A stretch of DNA of 64,000 nt, taken from assembly GCA_035233585.1 (NCBI GenBank), contig CP141160.1, positions 17,923,499-17,987,498 on the forward strand, read 5' to 3'. The translations under genes and the position numbers were made by a program. The notes under the pieces were generated by a model that was not told where the DNA came from, made no database searches, and worked only from the letters and a program-made list of their open reading frames with translations. This stretch comes from Antiaris toxicaria (Eukaryota > Streptophyta > Magnoliopsida > Rosales > Moraceae). Within the stretch, counting starts at the first letter, position 1, and each line of letters opens with the position of its first letter. Shown here in pieces: positions 48,873 to 61,724 of the stretch.

Positions 48873-51366
48873 TTAAATAGTGGCTTCAAGAAATGGATAA
48901 TCAGTATAACCAATAATAGGATCAGATGTGTAAAATATCTCTCTATTATACTTATTTAGAGGAGCATTGAGCTCGAATCTCTTTGGCAAGTCTGGATTAG
49001 CCAAGAAAAGACGACCATAAACAACAAGATCCGCACGGTTTTCGATCAAAGCTTTGTTCCCACTTTCCCTGTTATAACCCCCAGCAACAATGAAAGTACC
49101 CTTGAAAGCCTTTCTCATGGGGACAAGACTATGAGGAGTCTCATGCATCTCCGAAACCTTCTGCAGCCTTGGCTCAATAACGTGGCAGTACAAAATTCCA
49201 TACTTGTTCAAGGATTCCATTAGGTAAAGCCCCAAGGCTTCAGGATCGGAGTCCACTGATTCGATGAAGTCAGCAAATGGAGATAGTCTTATTCCAACTC
49301 TATTAGCCCCTATCTCGTCGGCTACAGCTTTAACCACTTCAAGAGCGAAACGACAACGGTTCTCTAAGGATCCACCATATTTGTCTGTTCGATCATTCAC
49401 TTGATCTTTTAGAAATTGGTCAATGAGGAAGCCATGAGCCCCATGGATCTCAACTCCATCAAAGCCTATGCATGGGAGACAAGCAGCATTAACGAAAGTT
49501 GTAGAAACTAGAGGGCTAAAATATTACGGATGATTGAGCACAACAGTTGAAACAACAACAGCTTAGCGCAAAAAGGTGTGTTTGATTAGCTATAGGTCAT
49601 GTAATTTCCCTAAACAGGACAAGGTTCTTCAAAGTGGACTGCTTTCGGATGTACAAGTTCTTGGACAAAACTTGTTAAACAAAAGCTGCATTGTACTAGT
49701 ATAAATTATAGTTCAAGTAGAATGCATTTACTTAGACAGTTCAATGATTCTTATAGTTTAAATGTCAAAAAACTTTCTTCTTCAAACAAGTTCCACATTT
49801 ACTTAGAAAGAGAACCTACCAGCTTCTATGGCATTCCTTGCAGCAAGTCTAAAATCATTGACAATTTGAGGGATTTCTTCTGTTCTTAGCCGCCTGGGAG
49901 GTGTGAATTGCGCAACATCAAGACCATTTGCTCGAATTTGGTTAGTCAATGGCTTGTCCGTAGAAGAAATTGGAGCTTGGCCATTTGGTTGGTTACCTGT
50001 ATACATAAAGAAGGTAGAATTAATACCTGAAAAATCCAGATTTCCATCCAATACATTTGACAAGAAATCTCAGACGGAAAGAATGAGTTCCAACTCTTTC
50101 TGTTAAGGAGGAGAACAAAATAATAAACTCCAACTCTTCATCAGATGTCTCCAACTATTATAGAAGAGCCACAATACTATAGCACATGCTTTTCAAAATT
50201 ATTGAGATTTTCAAAAGCCAGAATCACAAAATAGATTTTGTTACTCAAGTAATTTTTAAGTGTTAAAAGACTGATATGTGCCAAACCCATCTATCTTATC
50301 TGATATTCAACTAGGACGGGTTGTACATGTAATTTTCCCATCTCCACTACATACATTTTACCAAAATAGATATTTTCTTTTCAGTGGATCCACAAGTTCA
50401 GCATACTATATATGTAATCTAAGATCTTTTCAAACGCAACAGAAATAAAACTCTTTCAACTTCACTTAATAAAACTTCACCAACTCACTTGAATTTGAAA
50501 CCCTTCCCACATGCCAAATCTGACAGAAAAAGACGCCACCTTTGGCGTGAACGGCGTTGACAATAGGTTTCCAGGCTTCCACTTGCTCCTTTGTCCATAT
50601 ACCAGGGGTATCTGTGTGCCTACAAAATAGAAAATAGGAAGACATTACAAAACATTTCAAGTGAAGAAACGATGAAAGAGTAAACTGCAAGTGGTGATCC
50701 CGTTGTAATTACCCTTGAGCGGTGTCGGATATTCCAGTTGCTTCAGCAATGAGAAGACCACCTTTGGTGGCTCTTTGAGAGTAGTACAAAATGGCATGTG
50801 GTTGAGGAATATTGCCGTATGATCTCTGCCGAGTCAACGGTGCCAAAACAACTCTGAAAAAGGAAATAAATGTGAACCGCTCATTAGTAAAACATCAAGG
50901 CGCTCAAACTTCTTAAAGTGCGAAAGCTGGATAGGATGGCCTTTACTTAAGATTATATTGCTTCTAATTTTTACGGAATACAAGATGCTCAATGAAGAGA
51001 TTACAGGTTATAGAAAAGCATTATTGGACATGAAGAACATGGATTTTAAACTGCAATTAGATAAGGAAAGAAACAGAATATCTGCTCAAAACATGATTAA
51101 AAATTCAGGGCATTGATGGAAAAATTAAGTATTTTCTGAACAAAAATAATCTAAGAAACACAAAACACTTAAAAATGGCAAAATCAAGCCCATAAACCAA
51201 AACAGAGTTATGAATCCAGATCAGGAAACTCAAGCAATCGAAACGGAATTTAGAAGTATGAGCAACAACAATACCTATGAGAAAGATCAAACTTTCCCAG
51301 CTTGTAAGGAGTGATAAGAGGGATATTATGACTGTCGTTGGTCTCTTCCCTGATTTTGCCTTCCAT
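48873..51366 (-). CDS. 12-oxophytodienoate reductase-like, subgroup I (copy B)
   Basis: Five minus-strand exons: 51275-51366, 50713-50853, 50489-50619, 49820-49996 and 48873-49465, giving 1134 nt and 377 residues. Internal exon lengths (141, 131, 177 and 593 nt) are identical to copy A, so the two arose by tandem duplication without later indels in these exons. The catalytic block is conserved (His188, His191, Tyr193), as are VFFCQIWHVGR and GTFIVAGGY. The N-terminus is five residues longer (MEGKIREETNDSHNIPLITP). The exon 3 donor is AA|GTGAGT, so the junction reads NSSNQPNG where most OPRs have NSG-QPNG. The C-terminus (FLEATI) has no peroxisomal signal. Expected to be a cytosolic FMN ene-reductase like copy A. 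Confidence 0.95.
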
Positions 51367-51629
51367 TTTTCTTGCTTTACTAGTTGCTTACTTGCTTATT
51401 TCTGCTGGGGAGAACTGAGATCGAGTGAAGACCCAATTGCGGTATTTTTACAAGCAGGCTAGAGGATAAGACACCGCAGCTGGCTGGCTGGCTGGGCTGC
51501 GAAAGCAGGAAACAGGGGAAGAAGGGGAATGTGGGTCCCACATTTTCCTACGTAGTGGCGGCGCCGGGCGGGTGGGGCGTGGAACTGATTCGGGGACCGG
51601 GGATGGCGGTTTCCAAGAATGATGCTGAT

Positions 51630-51651
51630 GCTGACGCTTGTGCATACGCGT
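51630..51651 (-). promoter_or_regulatory. conserved TGACG-containing block, OPR copy B
   Basis: On the plus strand GCTGACGCTTGTGCATACGC, about 265 bases from the start codon. Matches the blocks upstream of copy A and of the pseudogene, while flanking sequence is unlike. Confidence 0.55.
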
Positions 51652-53374
51652 GGATGCTCGAATTTGCACGTATAATTAGACTTGGACTTTTCCAGCCCCT
51701 GATATTGGCTACAACAACCACCTTTTTCTTTTTATGATTCTTTAATGGCACGATATTTTGTTTTGGAAAAAATCTGTAATATGATTTCATTTTATAATCC
51801 TATCGATATGTCTTAGTTTATAAATTATTTGATAAATTTTATATGATAATTAAAATGATATTAATTCATAATATTATAGATTAAAAAATTAATAAAAAAT
51901 CACTTCAACTTTCCTTCGGCGATCCACCCTATCGACTGAGAAGAAGAAAAGGAAGTTTGAAAGGATTTTTTTTCTACAAATTTTAATTTTTGATTTTGTA
52001 AATTTTAAAAATCAACACTTATTTTTTTTATTATACACCCTCAATATCTTACTAAATTTATTAAATTTAAATGGTCTTGAATAGAGTTCTATTAATAAGG
52101 TATATAAAATGAGATTTATCACAAACTTATCTTTTGTTTTTAACTCTCCTTATAAAAAAAAAAAGTGAAAAAATAACTTTTTTAATTATTGCATGAGTTG
52201 TTTCTAATCGTAGACCTAGTTGTTCAATAATTAATAGAATAATTAAGATGACAATTTCTATTGTAATAAGAAATAGAAGGTCTTATTATAAAAATTTATA
52301 TCTTCTTCTTGTTATTTTTGCTCTTATTATTTAAAGGCATTGCTATGTTTTAGGGTTCAATGCCTCTTTTTTTTTTTTTTTTTTTTTTCCCAATGCCTTT
52401 TTTTGTCCATACATTTTATACTCTTTTTTGTAATTTTCATCTTTTCATGCTAAACTCAAATAACTAATTTAGTTATGTATTGACTTAAAGAAAGTTTCTT
52501 TTGGAAATTAGTTATTGGATTGCATACCAATATAAATTTGAGGACCGTACTATTTTTAGAAATATGGGTCTCCCTCAAAGAAAAATATATTCAAAATAAG
52601 GACATAATTAGTTGTTAATGTACTATCATTCAATAAATCATTGATGACCTTTTCTTTTTGTTTGTAAAGATTCACGGTAATCTTTCCCCGGTCCTCCAAG
52701 AAAGTGCTCTTAATATAGGACTTGTTGTTCCGACGTCAAATTATATAACCTGTTTAGAGTATGGATTTAAATAAAAAATTCAATTCAATTCGAATTGAGA
52801 ATTTAAACTAAATTGATGTTTAGAAAGAAAAAATGAATCTGTTTGGATTTTAAAAAAAATGGAATCAAATTTGATATGGTATACATGGATTTGAATCATG
52901 TACTACACAATGGATGATTCAACTCACCCTTCCATCACACGCAGAAAAAAGGAAGGAAAATAAGATTACGCAATATAACTTTTCAAGCACGGGGAAAGAA
53001 TCTTGTCCAACGCGTAATTGTAATCATCAATGAGAACAAGTTATTAATTGTCCAAATTACCGCCTTTATTGAAAAGTTATTAGTTATTAATTGTCGTTTC
53101 CCCTTTTTTCGCTATTGGATGCATTCATTGCTGGAGTTGTTCCCCATATCAGCTTTATTAATCGTGATGCTATATTCGACATTTGACAATACAACAAAAG
53201 AGCACATGACATTAAATATAAAAATATCAGTTGTGTATTGTATCGTCGCACGGATGATCTCATATGTTATCACGTTTTTGATAATTATGTCATCAATAGT
53301 ACGGGTTATTCTATTAAATGTTCAACTCTTCCATGATTGAATTCTCTAAAGACGCACTATAATGGTCTATTTTG

Positions 53375-53440
53375 TTGCTTGTTTGATCTTTTAGAAACTT
53401 GTCAATGAGGAAAGCCATCAAGCGTATCGAATGTGTACTA
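53375..53440 (-). pseudogene. short OPR exon 5 relic
   Basis: Plus-strand words TTGATCTTTTAGAAACTTG and TCAATGAGGAAAGCCATCA match the IDQFLKDQ/GYL coding region of exon 5 in the intact copies (GATCTTTTAGAAATTGG, TCAATGAGGAAGCCATGA). No frame survives. Confidence 0.65.
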
Positions 53441-53904
53441 CTAACGAAATCAGATATCATGAAAAAGTGTGCCCATAACTTGAGTATTTTTTCTTCTTTT
53501 GAGAATATCTTTAGAACATTTTTATATCAACGCTTTACCATACAATTATTCATAAAGGAAAAGGGAACTACTCATTATCCCTTCTCTGATTGACTAACTC
53601 CCCGAATAACATGTTTTTTGCAAGATTGGATCTTCTGCTACAATGCAGGGTTTGGATAGTTCACATCCAAAATGATAAAAGTAGCAAATAATCATGATAT
53701 ATTTTAGAGTGAACTGCAATTGATACGTTCTGAATTTTTTGAAAAGCTTCCCTTTAATTATAACTAATTACATTAAGATTCTCTCCCTTTAATTCCACTA
53801 AATTAAGATTTAAAATAGCCATAATATATTAATGAATCCAAGTCATTGACCTTGTTAGAATACATCATAACCGGCTATTATTTTATTTTATTTTTTAATC
53901 TAAG

Positions 53905-53906
<2 letters not shown>

Positions 53907-53952
<46 letters not shown>
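53907..53952. repeat. (TTA)n microsatellite
   Basis: About 15 uninterrupted TTA/TAT units, the longest trinucleotide repeat in the window and likely to be polymorphic. Confidence 0.9.
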
Positions 53953-53989
53953 GTTGCTAATGTTTTTTTAATCTATGTATAAAAAAAAA

Positions 53990-54269
53990 AAAACCTTGTT
54001 CCGGTTTCTTCACGGTGGTCCTAGAGTTCACCTGCTCTAGCTCGTGTTTGTGCAGTTGGTCCCGAGCCATCGACCACCCATTGTGAAGTCCCTCAACCGT
54101 TGTTCTCTGTAGCCTTCGCCTCTCTCCCCTGTGCAAACAAATGTCCATCTCCCCTTCCTGGCACGATCCAGACCAGTTGGCCCTCCACTGTGCCGTCTAG
54201 CCTTCACCATCCCTTGGCTTACTTGCTCGTGATTATCGACTTCGCAATCCCACCGTCACGATTGCTGAC
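53990..54269. other. GC-rich segment left of the solo LTR
   Basis: GC-rich against an AT-rich background, with pyrimidine-rich and CCG-rich words (CCCGAGCCATCGACCACCC). Similar words occur at 55788-56110 (CCCGAGCCGTCGCAAACCC), suggesting one GC-rich unit split by the LTR. Open frames here give no recognisable protein. Confidence 0.45.
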
Positions 54270-55787
54270 TGATAACTTGAGAAAATCAAGTTATTATAGC
54301 TGTTTTTTGATCTAAAATCTTGCTTTGTTCTTTGAGTTTTAGTAGTTTAGTAATTTAAAGCAGTGTTTTAAATCTTCTTTTGCATTATTTGATTTTTAGA
54401 ATGATCTTTTTAAATTTCTTTTGTAAGATCTTTATAATTTTTAGTGTTATGCAGGTTCAAAGGTTAAGAGAATGCTTGTAATGAAATATACTACTTTGGG
54501 TTAAGAAAGAGTTGCAAATTGGGAGCAAAATGGCAGAATTGCTTATTCCAGGAAATGTTGTAGCAACTGGGCAGAATTCTTGTAAACCTAATTGACTAGT
54601 CAAACACAACTGGCAGTATTTTTTTTATTGCTGACCTGGGAAAAATGGGTAAGCACGTAATCTGTCTTACATAAAGGACCTCAAGCATGATCTCATCTCT
54701 TGGATTGGTTACACCTGGCAACTCATTTTTGCCTTAGTATATGAAAGGAATCCTTTTTCCTTTCTAAAAGGGAGAGAGAGCAGAGGACGGCACAAAAAAA
54801 GGCAGAAAATATACAGAGGTAGAAAAAAAAAAAAAAAAAAGAGAGAGGCAGCAGAGTACCAAAAATAGGAAAAACCCAAAGAGGAAAGTCCGGCTAGGAG
54901 GATTGGAAGCTGGATTCAAGCATATTTCAGAAGGAAAAGCAAGAAATCCATAACCATTCCTTATGTATTGGGTTATTTTGTTAATTTTTCTATATTTTGA
55001 TTGTATCTATATCTCTCTCTCTTCTACGAACAATGTTTTCATCTTCCTTACTCTGTGAACAATTAGTCATGAGCTAACTTCTTTTTAGACTGAGATGAAA
55101 AAATACTTGAACCTGTAATTTTGAGCTTGTATGCGTAGCTTGTTATTACAATTAATTTCAGTTCATTCAACATTGCTTGCCTTGTTAATTTGTGTTTTCT
55201 GACAGGCCATCTTGAACATAATACTGTGATTCTAGCTGCTGAGAAGTTGATTAGAATTAGACTCATGTTGAATGATGTGTGTTTAGTTGGTTTTGTGCAT
55301 TAACTAGCTGAATTTATATGTATAACAGGAATGTTTGCTTGCCTCATATAACCCAAATGGAACCTAAGCTTAATCAGATTCCCAACTTTATTTTTGCATA
55401 GGAATATATTTAAAAATGGAGTAAGGAGGTAGCATCATAAGCAGATCGGAAGACTCTTGTGAAAGTTTGTGTTCTGAGTTAACTAAACAGAATTGCTATA
55501 ACAATTGCTATAGCATATGTAGCTCAGGTTGCAGGGGAGAGGAAATTGAGTCTCAGTCTTGTCACTTCTGATTGTCATTATCTTTGGGTTGTTAAATGTG
55601 CTTTTGTTTGGTGTTTTTTGTTATTATTTTATTTTATTACATTCAGTTTAATTTCACTTCAGATCTTTATCAATTTTTGCAATTACTTGACTTTGTTTTA
55701 ATAGAGATTTATTACTGATAACTATCTCTGTGGGACGATATCCGTACTCTTGTATACTGTATTACTTGAGCGAACTGTGCACTTGCA
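54270..55787. mobile_element. probable solo LTR (about 1.5 kb, gypsy-like)
   Basis: Begins TGATAACTTGAGAAAATCAA, with an inner mirror CAAGTTATT. It ends with a stretch like GTGGGACGATATCCGTACTC and then CGAACTGTGCACTTGCA, a pattern I recognise from ends of large plant LTRs (TG...CA). Between them are a leader-like purine-rich stretch and poly-A, but no coding region or second LTR. No flanking target duplication is seen. GC-rich DNA lies on both sides. Confidence 0.45.
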
Positions 55788-56110
55788 GAAAATTCCCATC
55801 ACCGATGGAGCCTCACTCGCCGCCGCTTCCTTCGTAAGCAGCTGCAAACCCAGCCCCACCACACCGTCTCGAATTCACCGCACGATCCCGAGCCGTCGCA
55901 AACCCATCGCACAATTGCCTGAGTCCCTTCATCACGAACCGTCGCGTCCTGGCACACCAGCGAGCCCGATCTTCCGTGCAGCTGGTGTCGATGAGTTCTC
56001 ACCCACCCCAGCCCATCTGGTGCACCCACCTGCTGCATCGTTGGATTTGGCAAGCCCATGCCGATCTGCTCACCCCACACCCAGCGAAGTTACTTCTCCA
56101 ACATATACAA
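55788..56110. other. GC-rich segment right of the solo LTR
   Basis: Composition and wording like 53990-54269 and like the interior of the TIR element at 44972-46224. The proline- and serine-rich frames on either strand reflect composition and match no family I know. Confidence 0.45.
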
Positions 56111-56908
56111 GTTGCAATGAATTTTTTTGTTCTTGTTTTGTTTTCTTTTGTTTGTATATTTGTTTTTTTGAAGTATGTTTTATGTTTTTATTTTAAGGAT
56201 GTGTTTACCTTGTGAATTTTTAAAATTATGGGTCTAAATTTTTAAATTTAATTTTTTTAATAAAAATTATAATTAAATTAATTAATTTAACCTTAAAAAT
56301 TTTATTATATTTCAAATTCAACTTATAAATCAAAGAAATTTTAAGTTTTATTACTAGTAAATTTTTTATTTTTAGGGAAAGTATAAGTTTTTTAATTTTA
56401 CCAATTGTTTTAGTATGTAAAAATCCTAATTTTGCCTGTAAATCCAATGAATTCCATTCAAATTTCATTCCATCACATTCTCTCACCAAAGAATAGTTTC
56501 ATAACAATTTTTTTTTTTAGATTTTAAGAACCTTTTAATAAAAAAAATTTAGAGACTTTAAAAAATCTTCATAATAAAAATACAAAATATAATTGTAAAC
56601 ATTTAAAAATAATTAAAAATCATAAAAATAAAAATATCATTTTATATAAAATTAGATAAATGACTTAAAAGGCATTTTTTTTATAAGGAGGAGCATTTCA
56701 GATATTTTGAGTATAATAAAAATAAATCATTGCATGCTCTTAGCGTAGAAATAATGAATTTAAAAAATAAATAATCAGTATTAATAATAGATCAAATAAG
56801 TAAAATGTCCCATAGATATAGTTGTTTAGAGGAGTTAATACAACATTGGCACACCTCGTATGAAGGTTAGCAAAAATTAATTCAAGCTCTCACACCTCAA
56901 ATTGAGAT

Positions 56909-59900
56909 CTAAACAATGGTCTCTACAAATGGATAATCAGTATAGCCAATAACATGATCGGATAAATAAAATGTCTCTTTGATGTAATAATTTAGAAGAG
57001 CATTAGACTCAAATCTCTTTAGCAAATTTGGATTAGTCAAGAAAATGCAACCATAAGCAATGAGATCTGCGCAGTTTTGGGCTAAAGCTTTGTACCCATC
57101 TTACCAGTTATAGCCCCCAGCAACAATGAAGGTACCCTTCAAAGCCTTTCTCATGGGTACAGGACTATGAGGAGTCTCATGTACTTCTCCAATCGTATCC
57201 ATTCTTGGCTCAACCACATGGCAATACAGGATTCCATAGTTGTTTAAGGATTCCGCAATGTACAGCCCCAAGGCCTCAGGATTGGAGTCCCCTGATTCAT
57301 GGAAGTCAGAAAATGGAGATAGCCTTAATCTGACTCTATCGACCCCTATCTCATTAGCAAGAGCTTCAACAATTTCAAGAGTAAAACGACAACGATTCTC
57401 TAAAGATCCACCGTATTTATAAGTTCGATCATTCACTTGATCTTCCAGAAATTGGTCAACGATGTAGCCATGAGCCCCATAGATCTCAACTCTATCAAAG
57501 CCTGTATATAGGAGATAAATTGTGTTAACAAAAGTAGTAGAAGCTCAAGGACTAAAATCTGGGTAAGATTGAACCCAAAAGTTGAAAAATGTTAACATCC
57601 TAATGTTTAAAATAAAGCGTGTTCGGATTAGATATTAATCTTGTAATTTCCCGAAGCCAAATAGGGTTCTACAAAGTGGACTATTTTCTGCACATACTAT
57701 CAAATATTTTAAAGATGAACTAATATATATTCATAATTATTTGGTAGAAATTACTCTACTAGGATGCGCTCAGTGCTCTTGAATATTCTTATGATTTCTA
57801 ACAAGTTTTACGTTTAATTAGGAAGAGAATCTATGGGCTTCTATGGCATTCCTTGCAGCAAGTGTAAATTCATTAACAATATGAGGAATTTCATCGGTTC
57901 TTAGCCGCCTTGGGGGTGTGAATTGTGTAGCCTCACTTTCATCAGCTCGAAATTGGTAAGCCAATGGTTTGTCTGTCGAAGATATAGTAGCTTGACCATT
58001 TGGTTGGTAACCTATAAATAGAAAGAAGGTAGAATTAATTGGTGGACTTTCCCAAATATGTCCGTCCATAATTTTGGATGATCAAATGTATATTTGCCAC
58101 GTTTTTATTTGGAATAATAACTAGAAAGGGAAACATATCATTGATGGATTGAGTAAAAAGGGTTTACTCTACATCAATTTAGTGAGGAATATTCCTCGGC
58201 ATATGCCATGTAGAGAGCGGATATAAAAGCATGCTTAGTAGCATGCTAGGGTTGGTGCATGTACGTAAAAAAAATTGCTGATTGCCATTTCTCTCTCTCT
58301 TATAGTGAGTGTTTTAAGTAAAACTTAAGCTCACCGTGAGCACGAGACGTTCTACGCATTAAGTATTGTGAAATTTTCACTGACAATCTTTGATTGGTGT
58401 CGTTCTTGATAAGTTCGACTGGTAATAAGGGTAAACGCTTCTTCTACATATTTTCCTTCATTGGTATTAGGGACATGTTGAAAGTCTTTATACTCGATAA
58501 ATGAAACGAAGGATTGGGAAGAGATAAGCTATCGAATGTTGAATATATTATTTTTAAATACATATTTAGCATGATTTTCATTTTAATGGTAATGGTCACT
58601 GTTTGGGCTTTTTTTTTTCTTTTTGAGATATAGTGTATGATTATATGTATAATTTGCCATATAATTTTCCTCATTGTTTGTTTTACTATCTATGATATAT
58701 ATTAGGTCAAACTTTGAATTCTTGTAACTTTGACTGCTAATATCTTCTGCCATGGTGCTTGTTTTGATATAATTTTGCTATATTTAGCATCTGCTGGAAA
58801 TTACCTTTCCAACCATATATTAAATGCATAATTTTAATATGTATAGCAAAAGTTATCGCGGTTTAAAGTTTTGGTACGTTTTTATAATTATATGTCATTT
58901 TTGCAAATTTGGTTACGCGAAACTCACTCTCGTTAGTGGAGAGTGGGTCCCACGCTCCACTGTAGAGGTGACATGAGTTGGTAGTTGGCATGGCATCGGA
59001 ACTTTAAGTTGAGATGGGTGATCCCGTAAGAATAACCCTCGATCACCAGTTTCAGAAGTTACAGTTGCTTCAAAAATTAGAAGACCTCCTTTTGTAGTTC
59101 TTTGAGCGTAGTACAAAATAGCATGTGGTTGGGGAATGTTGTGGTATGACCTCTACCGAGTAAGTGGTGCCAAAACAACTCTGCAAAAAAAAAAAAAAGT
59201 ATGAATATAAGCAAAACCATTAAGCTAAGCTCATATAACAGAAGCATTAAGCTGTCACAGGACAAATTAGGATATTTCTTACAAATGGGCGGAGCCGTGA
59301 ACGGCAGAGTGGGGTAAGTGGCAGCTTGACAAATTAAATTTGGGCCTAAAAATTTGTGACTTCTTCGTTTTGTCCCGATTGAGATTAAATAATTTCATAT
59401 ATGCCCCCACAAAGATTCATTATTTTCATATGTGCCTCGATCCATTGAGCTTTACCCTTTTTATTTTTAGTTCTATTTTTATATATAATTAACCCTTTTT
59501 CGTAATGAGATATTAAAGTATGCTTTATGATATCTAGTTAGGCATTTAATGAAAATTTTTGCAGTCCCAATCAAATACGCTAAAACAAACAATTTTTTTA
59601 AATTGATCTGACAGTTGAATACAAAACCCTCATAAGATTTTTTTTTTTTTCGTCTTCTACTATGCAATTCTCGTAGTTAATTTAGCAATATATCAAAAAT
59701 ACTGTAATACAAGCATTTTTTGCTTTTTTTATTTTTGATTTTTGATTTTCATTTTGCGCGTTATTTATTCTTTTTAAAAAATAACATACTGAAATTAGAG
59801 GCTAGCACTCTCCGCAGGCCGCTACTTGCGATTCCTTAAATACTATGCTTATAGTGGCAATGAGAGAATAGAAGCGTAGTGGTAGTAGTTTATTCACAGA

Positions 59901-60180
59901 AACATTTCCCGCTACCAACTTAAGGCAACTAATCTAAGAATCACAAACAGCTTAAGATCAAGATAGCAAACTAAAAGAGTCCAAACAACCGAAGCAAAGT
60001 GTGTAAAAATTAAGAGATACAATTACAAAATCTATGAGAAAGATTGAGGTTGCCCATCTTGTAAGGAGTGAGAAGAGGGATGTTCATGTTGGTGGGAGTT
60101 TTAGCAGCACCCGTATGACTGTCGTCGTTCGACTGATCTTCTGCCTCCTGCAAGTGAACGTCCATATTCTTGCTTTCCAT
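56909..60180 (-). pseudogene. OPR pseudogene (copy C), exon 3 missing
   Basis: Recognisable exons on the minus strand: exon 1 at 60032-60180, exon 2 at 59037-59180, exon 4 at 57835-58011, exon 5 at 56909-57501; no exon 3 is found between 58012 and 59036. Defects: the exon 1 donor GT has become AT after CATAG; exon 2 has an in-frame TAG (VVLAPLTR*RSY); the exon 4 donor GCTGGT has become GCCCAT; exon 5 has an in-frame TAA after FIVAGGYNW, where copies A and B have GGF/YDREDGNK-like sequence. The first active-site His is replaced (EIYGAHGY). Exon 5 is still 593 nt long, so decay there is by substitution. No functional enzyme is possible. Confidence 0.9.
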
Positions 60181-60351
60181 TTTTGGCTTAGTGTGAAAAA
60201 AAAATTAAGACGCAATTGGGTGCATGTGTATGTAAAAATTAAATCAACCGCATATTAGTGAAGTTAGGTGGGCAGAAGATATGGAGAAGAAAGCGATGTC
60301 GTGTCAGTTTGGTGTTATAGGTGGCAATTTCATCCTCAATAAGTGATGGCT

Positions 60352-60373
60352 GCTGACGTTTGGACATGCATGT
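60352..60373 (-). promoter_or_regulatory. conserved TGACG-containing block, OPR copy C
   Basis: On the plus strand GCTGACGTTTGGACATGCAT, about 175 bases upstream of the pseudogene start. It is here a TGACGT and the relic of the same promoter block found at copies A and B. Confidence 0.5.
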
Positions 60374-61459
60374 AGACAGTAGCACAGACCACATTCAGAT
60401 TTTTATACCAGGCGGTGACTGTGAGATAGAAAACACATACATAAAAACCAACCTTCTTTCTTATGTGATAGTCTCGATATTAATCATGTTAATTATTGTT
60501 AATCTACTTATTATCACGTATTTTTTTTAATTTGCCTATTACGTATGCCCTGAGCATGTGTTATATACTTACTGTGCTTGGTCGTATCGCAACTGGTGCG
60601 GTGCAGACGTGGAAACCTAGCTGCGTGAAAGACTAAGACGTATGCGGATAGGTGTTGAAAAGTGGTGAAGTTATGGTGCAGGAAGCGTAGAAAAAGGAGT
60701 TGAAAAATTCAAAGTGAACAAGAGTATAGAATAATAAAAAATGAGTAGAAAAGAGTGGCAGGTATATGTACAGGATTGAAAAAACTGATAAAGTAAATAT
60801 TTAATAAGCATAACTCAAATTGCTATAAAAATAATAGGACTATAGTGTAGGGAGAGATTCATTATAAAAAGTGATACGACTCATGTTTCAGCTGTAATCA
60901 TCAATTAAAATTTTAATATTTTGATTAATGAATGAAATTAGTTTTTTATAATATAAATTTTTAACGTGAATATTTATAAATCAAACTATTATAAAACTAA
61001 TTTAATAATTAAAAATACTGTTCTTATGTATATTATAAAAATGATAGTTCTTAAAGTTAGAATAAAAAAAAAAAAAAGAAAATTTGTTGCTTTGTTTTTT
61101 TTTTCTTTTTTCTTTTTAATTTTTTTGTGTTGTTTTTGAGACGAAATTGCTACATCAAGAGTCAGCATAATTAGTTGTGTTCTGGCTTGAAATTTGCTTT
61201 CTTCATTTGCTGAGAGTGCTTTAGCATAAACTGGTAGAAGATTGTTAAGGCATTTGCAGATTTTTTTAATTTTTCAATTTTAAAGAAAGTTGGTTGCAGA
61301 AAGTTGTTAAGTAGTCAGATAGTATATTATCATGCCTTCCCCGTATCTTTCTACCCATTCAATATTACAAGAATTCTTCAAATTCTCCGTCTTTGCTATT
61401 AACTTGTTGCATTTTCTCACCCTTAATCGTACAATTTGTTAATTTGCTAATCCTTTTAA

Positions 61460-61724
61460 ACGCTTAATCTATTGGAATGTAGATTAACAATAATTTTATA
61501 TTTCAACATTTATCCTCATATGCAGGTCAGATAATGGACAAACGTGTAGATAAATATTAATGACCCAACATACAAATAATAATAATTGGATTAAGGAGTG
61601 TAATTACAGAGTTCAAACTCATAACATCCTATTCTGATACAATGTTAGTTTTCTGATTCATATTAAAAGCTTAAGTTATTGGGACGTGGGTTAATAATAG
61701 TTTTATATTTTAACATAATTATTC
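61460..61724. repeat. direct repeat pair of about 55 bp around an unclassified repeat
   Basis: GCTTAATCTATTGGAATGTAG with AACAATAATTTTATATTTCA (from 61460) recurs as GCTTAAGTTATTGGGACGTGG with AATAATAGTTTTATATTTTA (from 61669). Between them lies AGAGTTCAAACTCATAACAT and TCTGATACAATGTTAG, wording seen in dispersed plant repeats. Class unknown. Confidence 0.5.

Larger units (their letters stand above)
51367..56908. other. region between OPR copy B and the OPR pseudogene
   Basis: No gene supported. Contents: a GC-richer upstream region of copy B (51470-51690, with (CTGG)n), a long poly-T at about 52368-52389, an OPR relic at 53375-53440, a 3'-flank-like duplicate near 53630-53710, (TTA)n at 53907-53952, GC-rich segments at 53990-54269 and 55788-56110 split by a probable solo LTR, and AT-rich DNA to 56900. 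Confidence 0.6.

Noticed and set aside
55750..56196. 148-residue proline/serine-rich frame
   Set aside because: Runs from the end of a probable LTR into a GC-rich repeat and then into T-rich DNA; no consistent coding signature.
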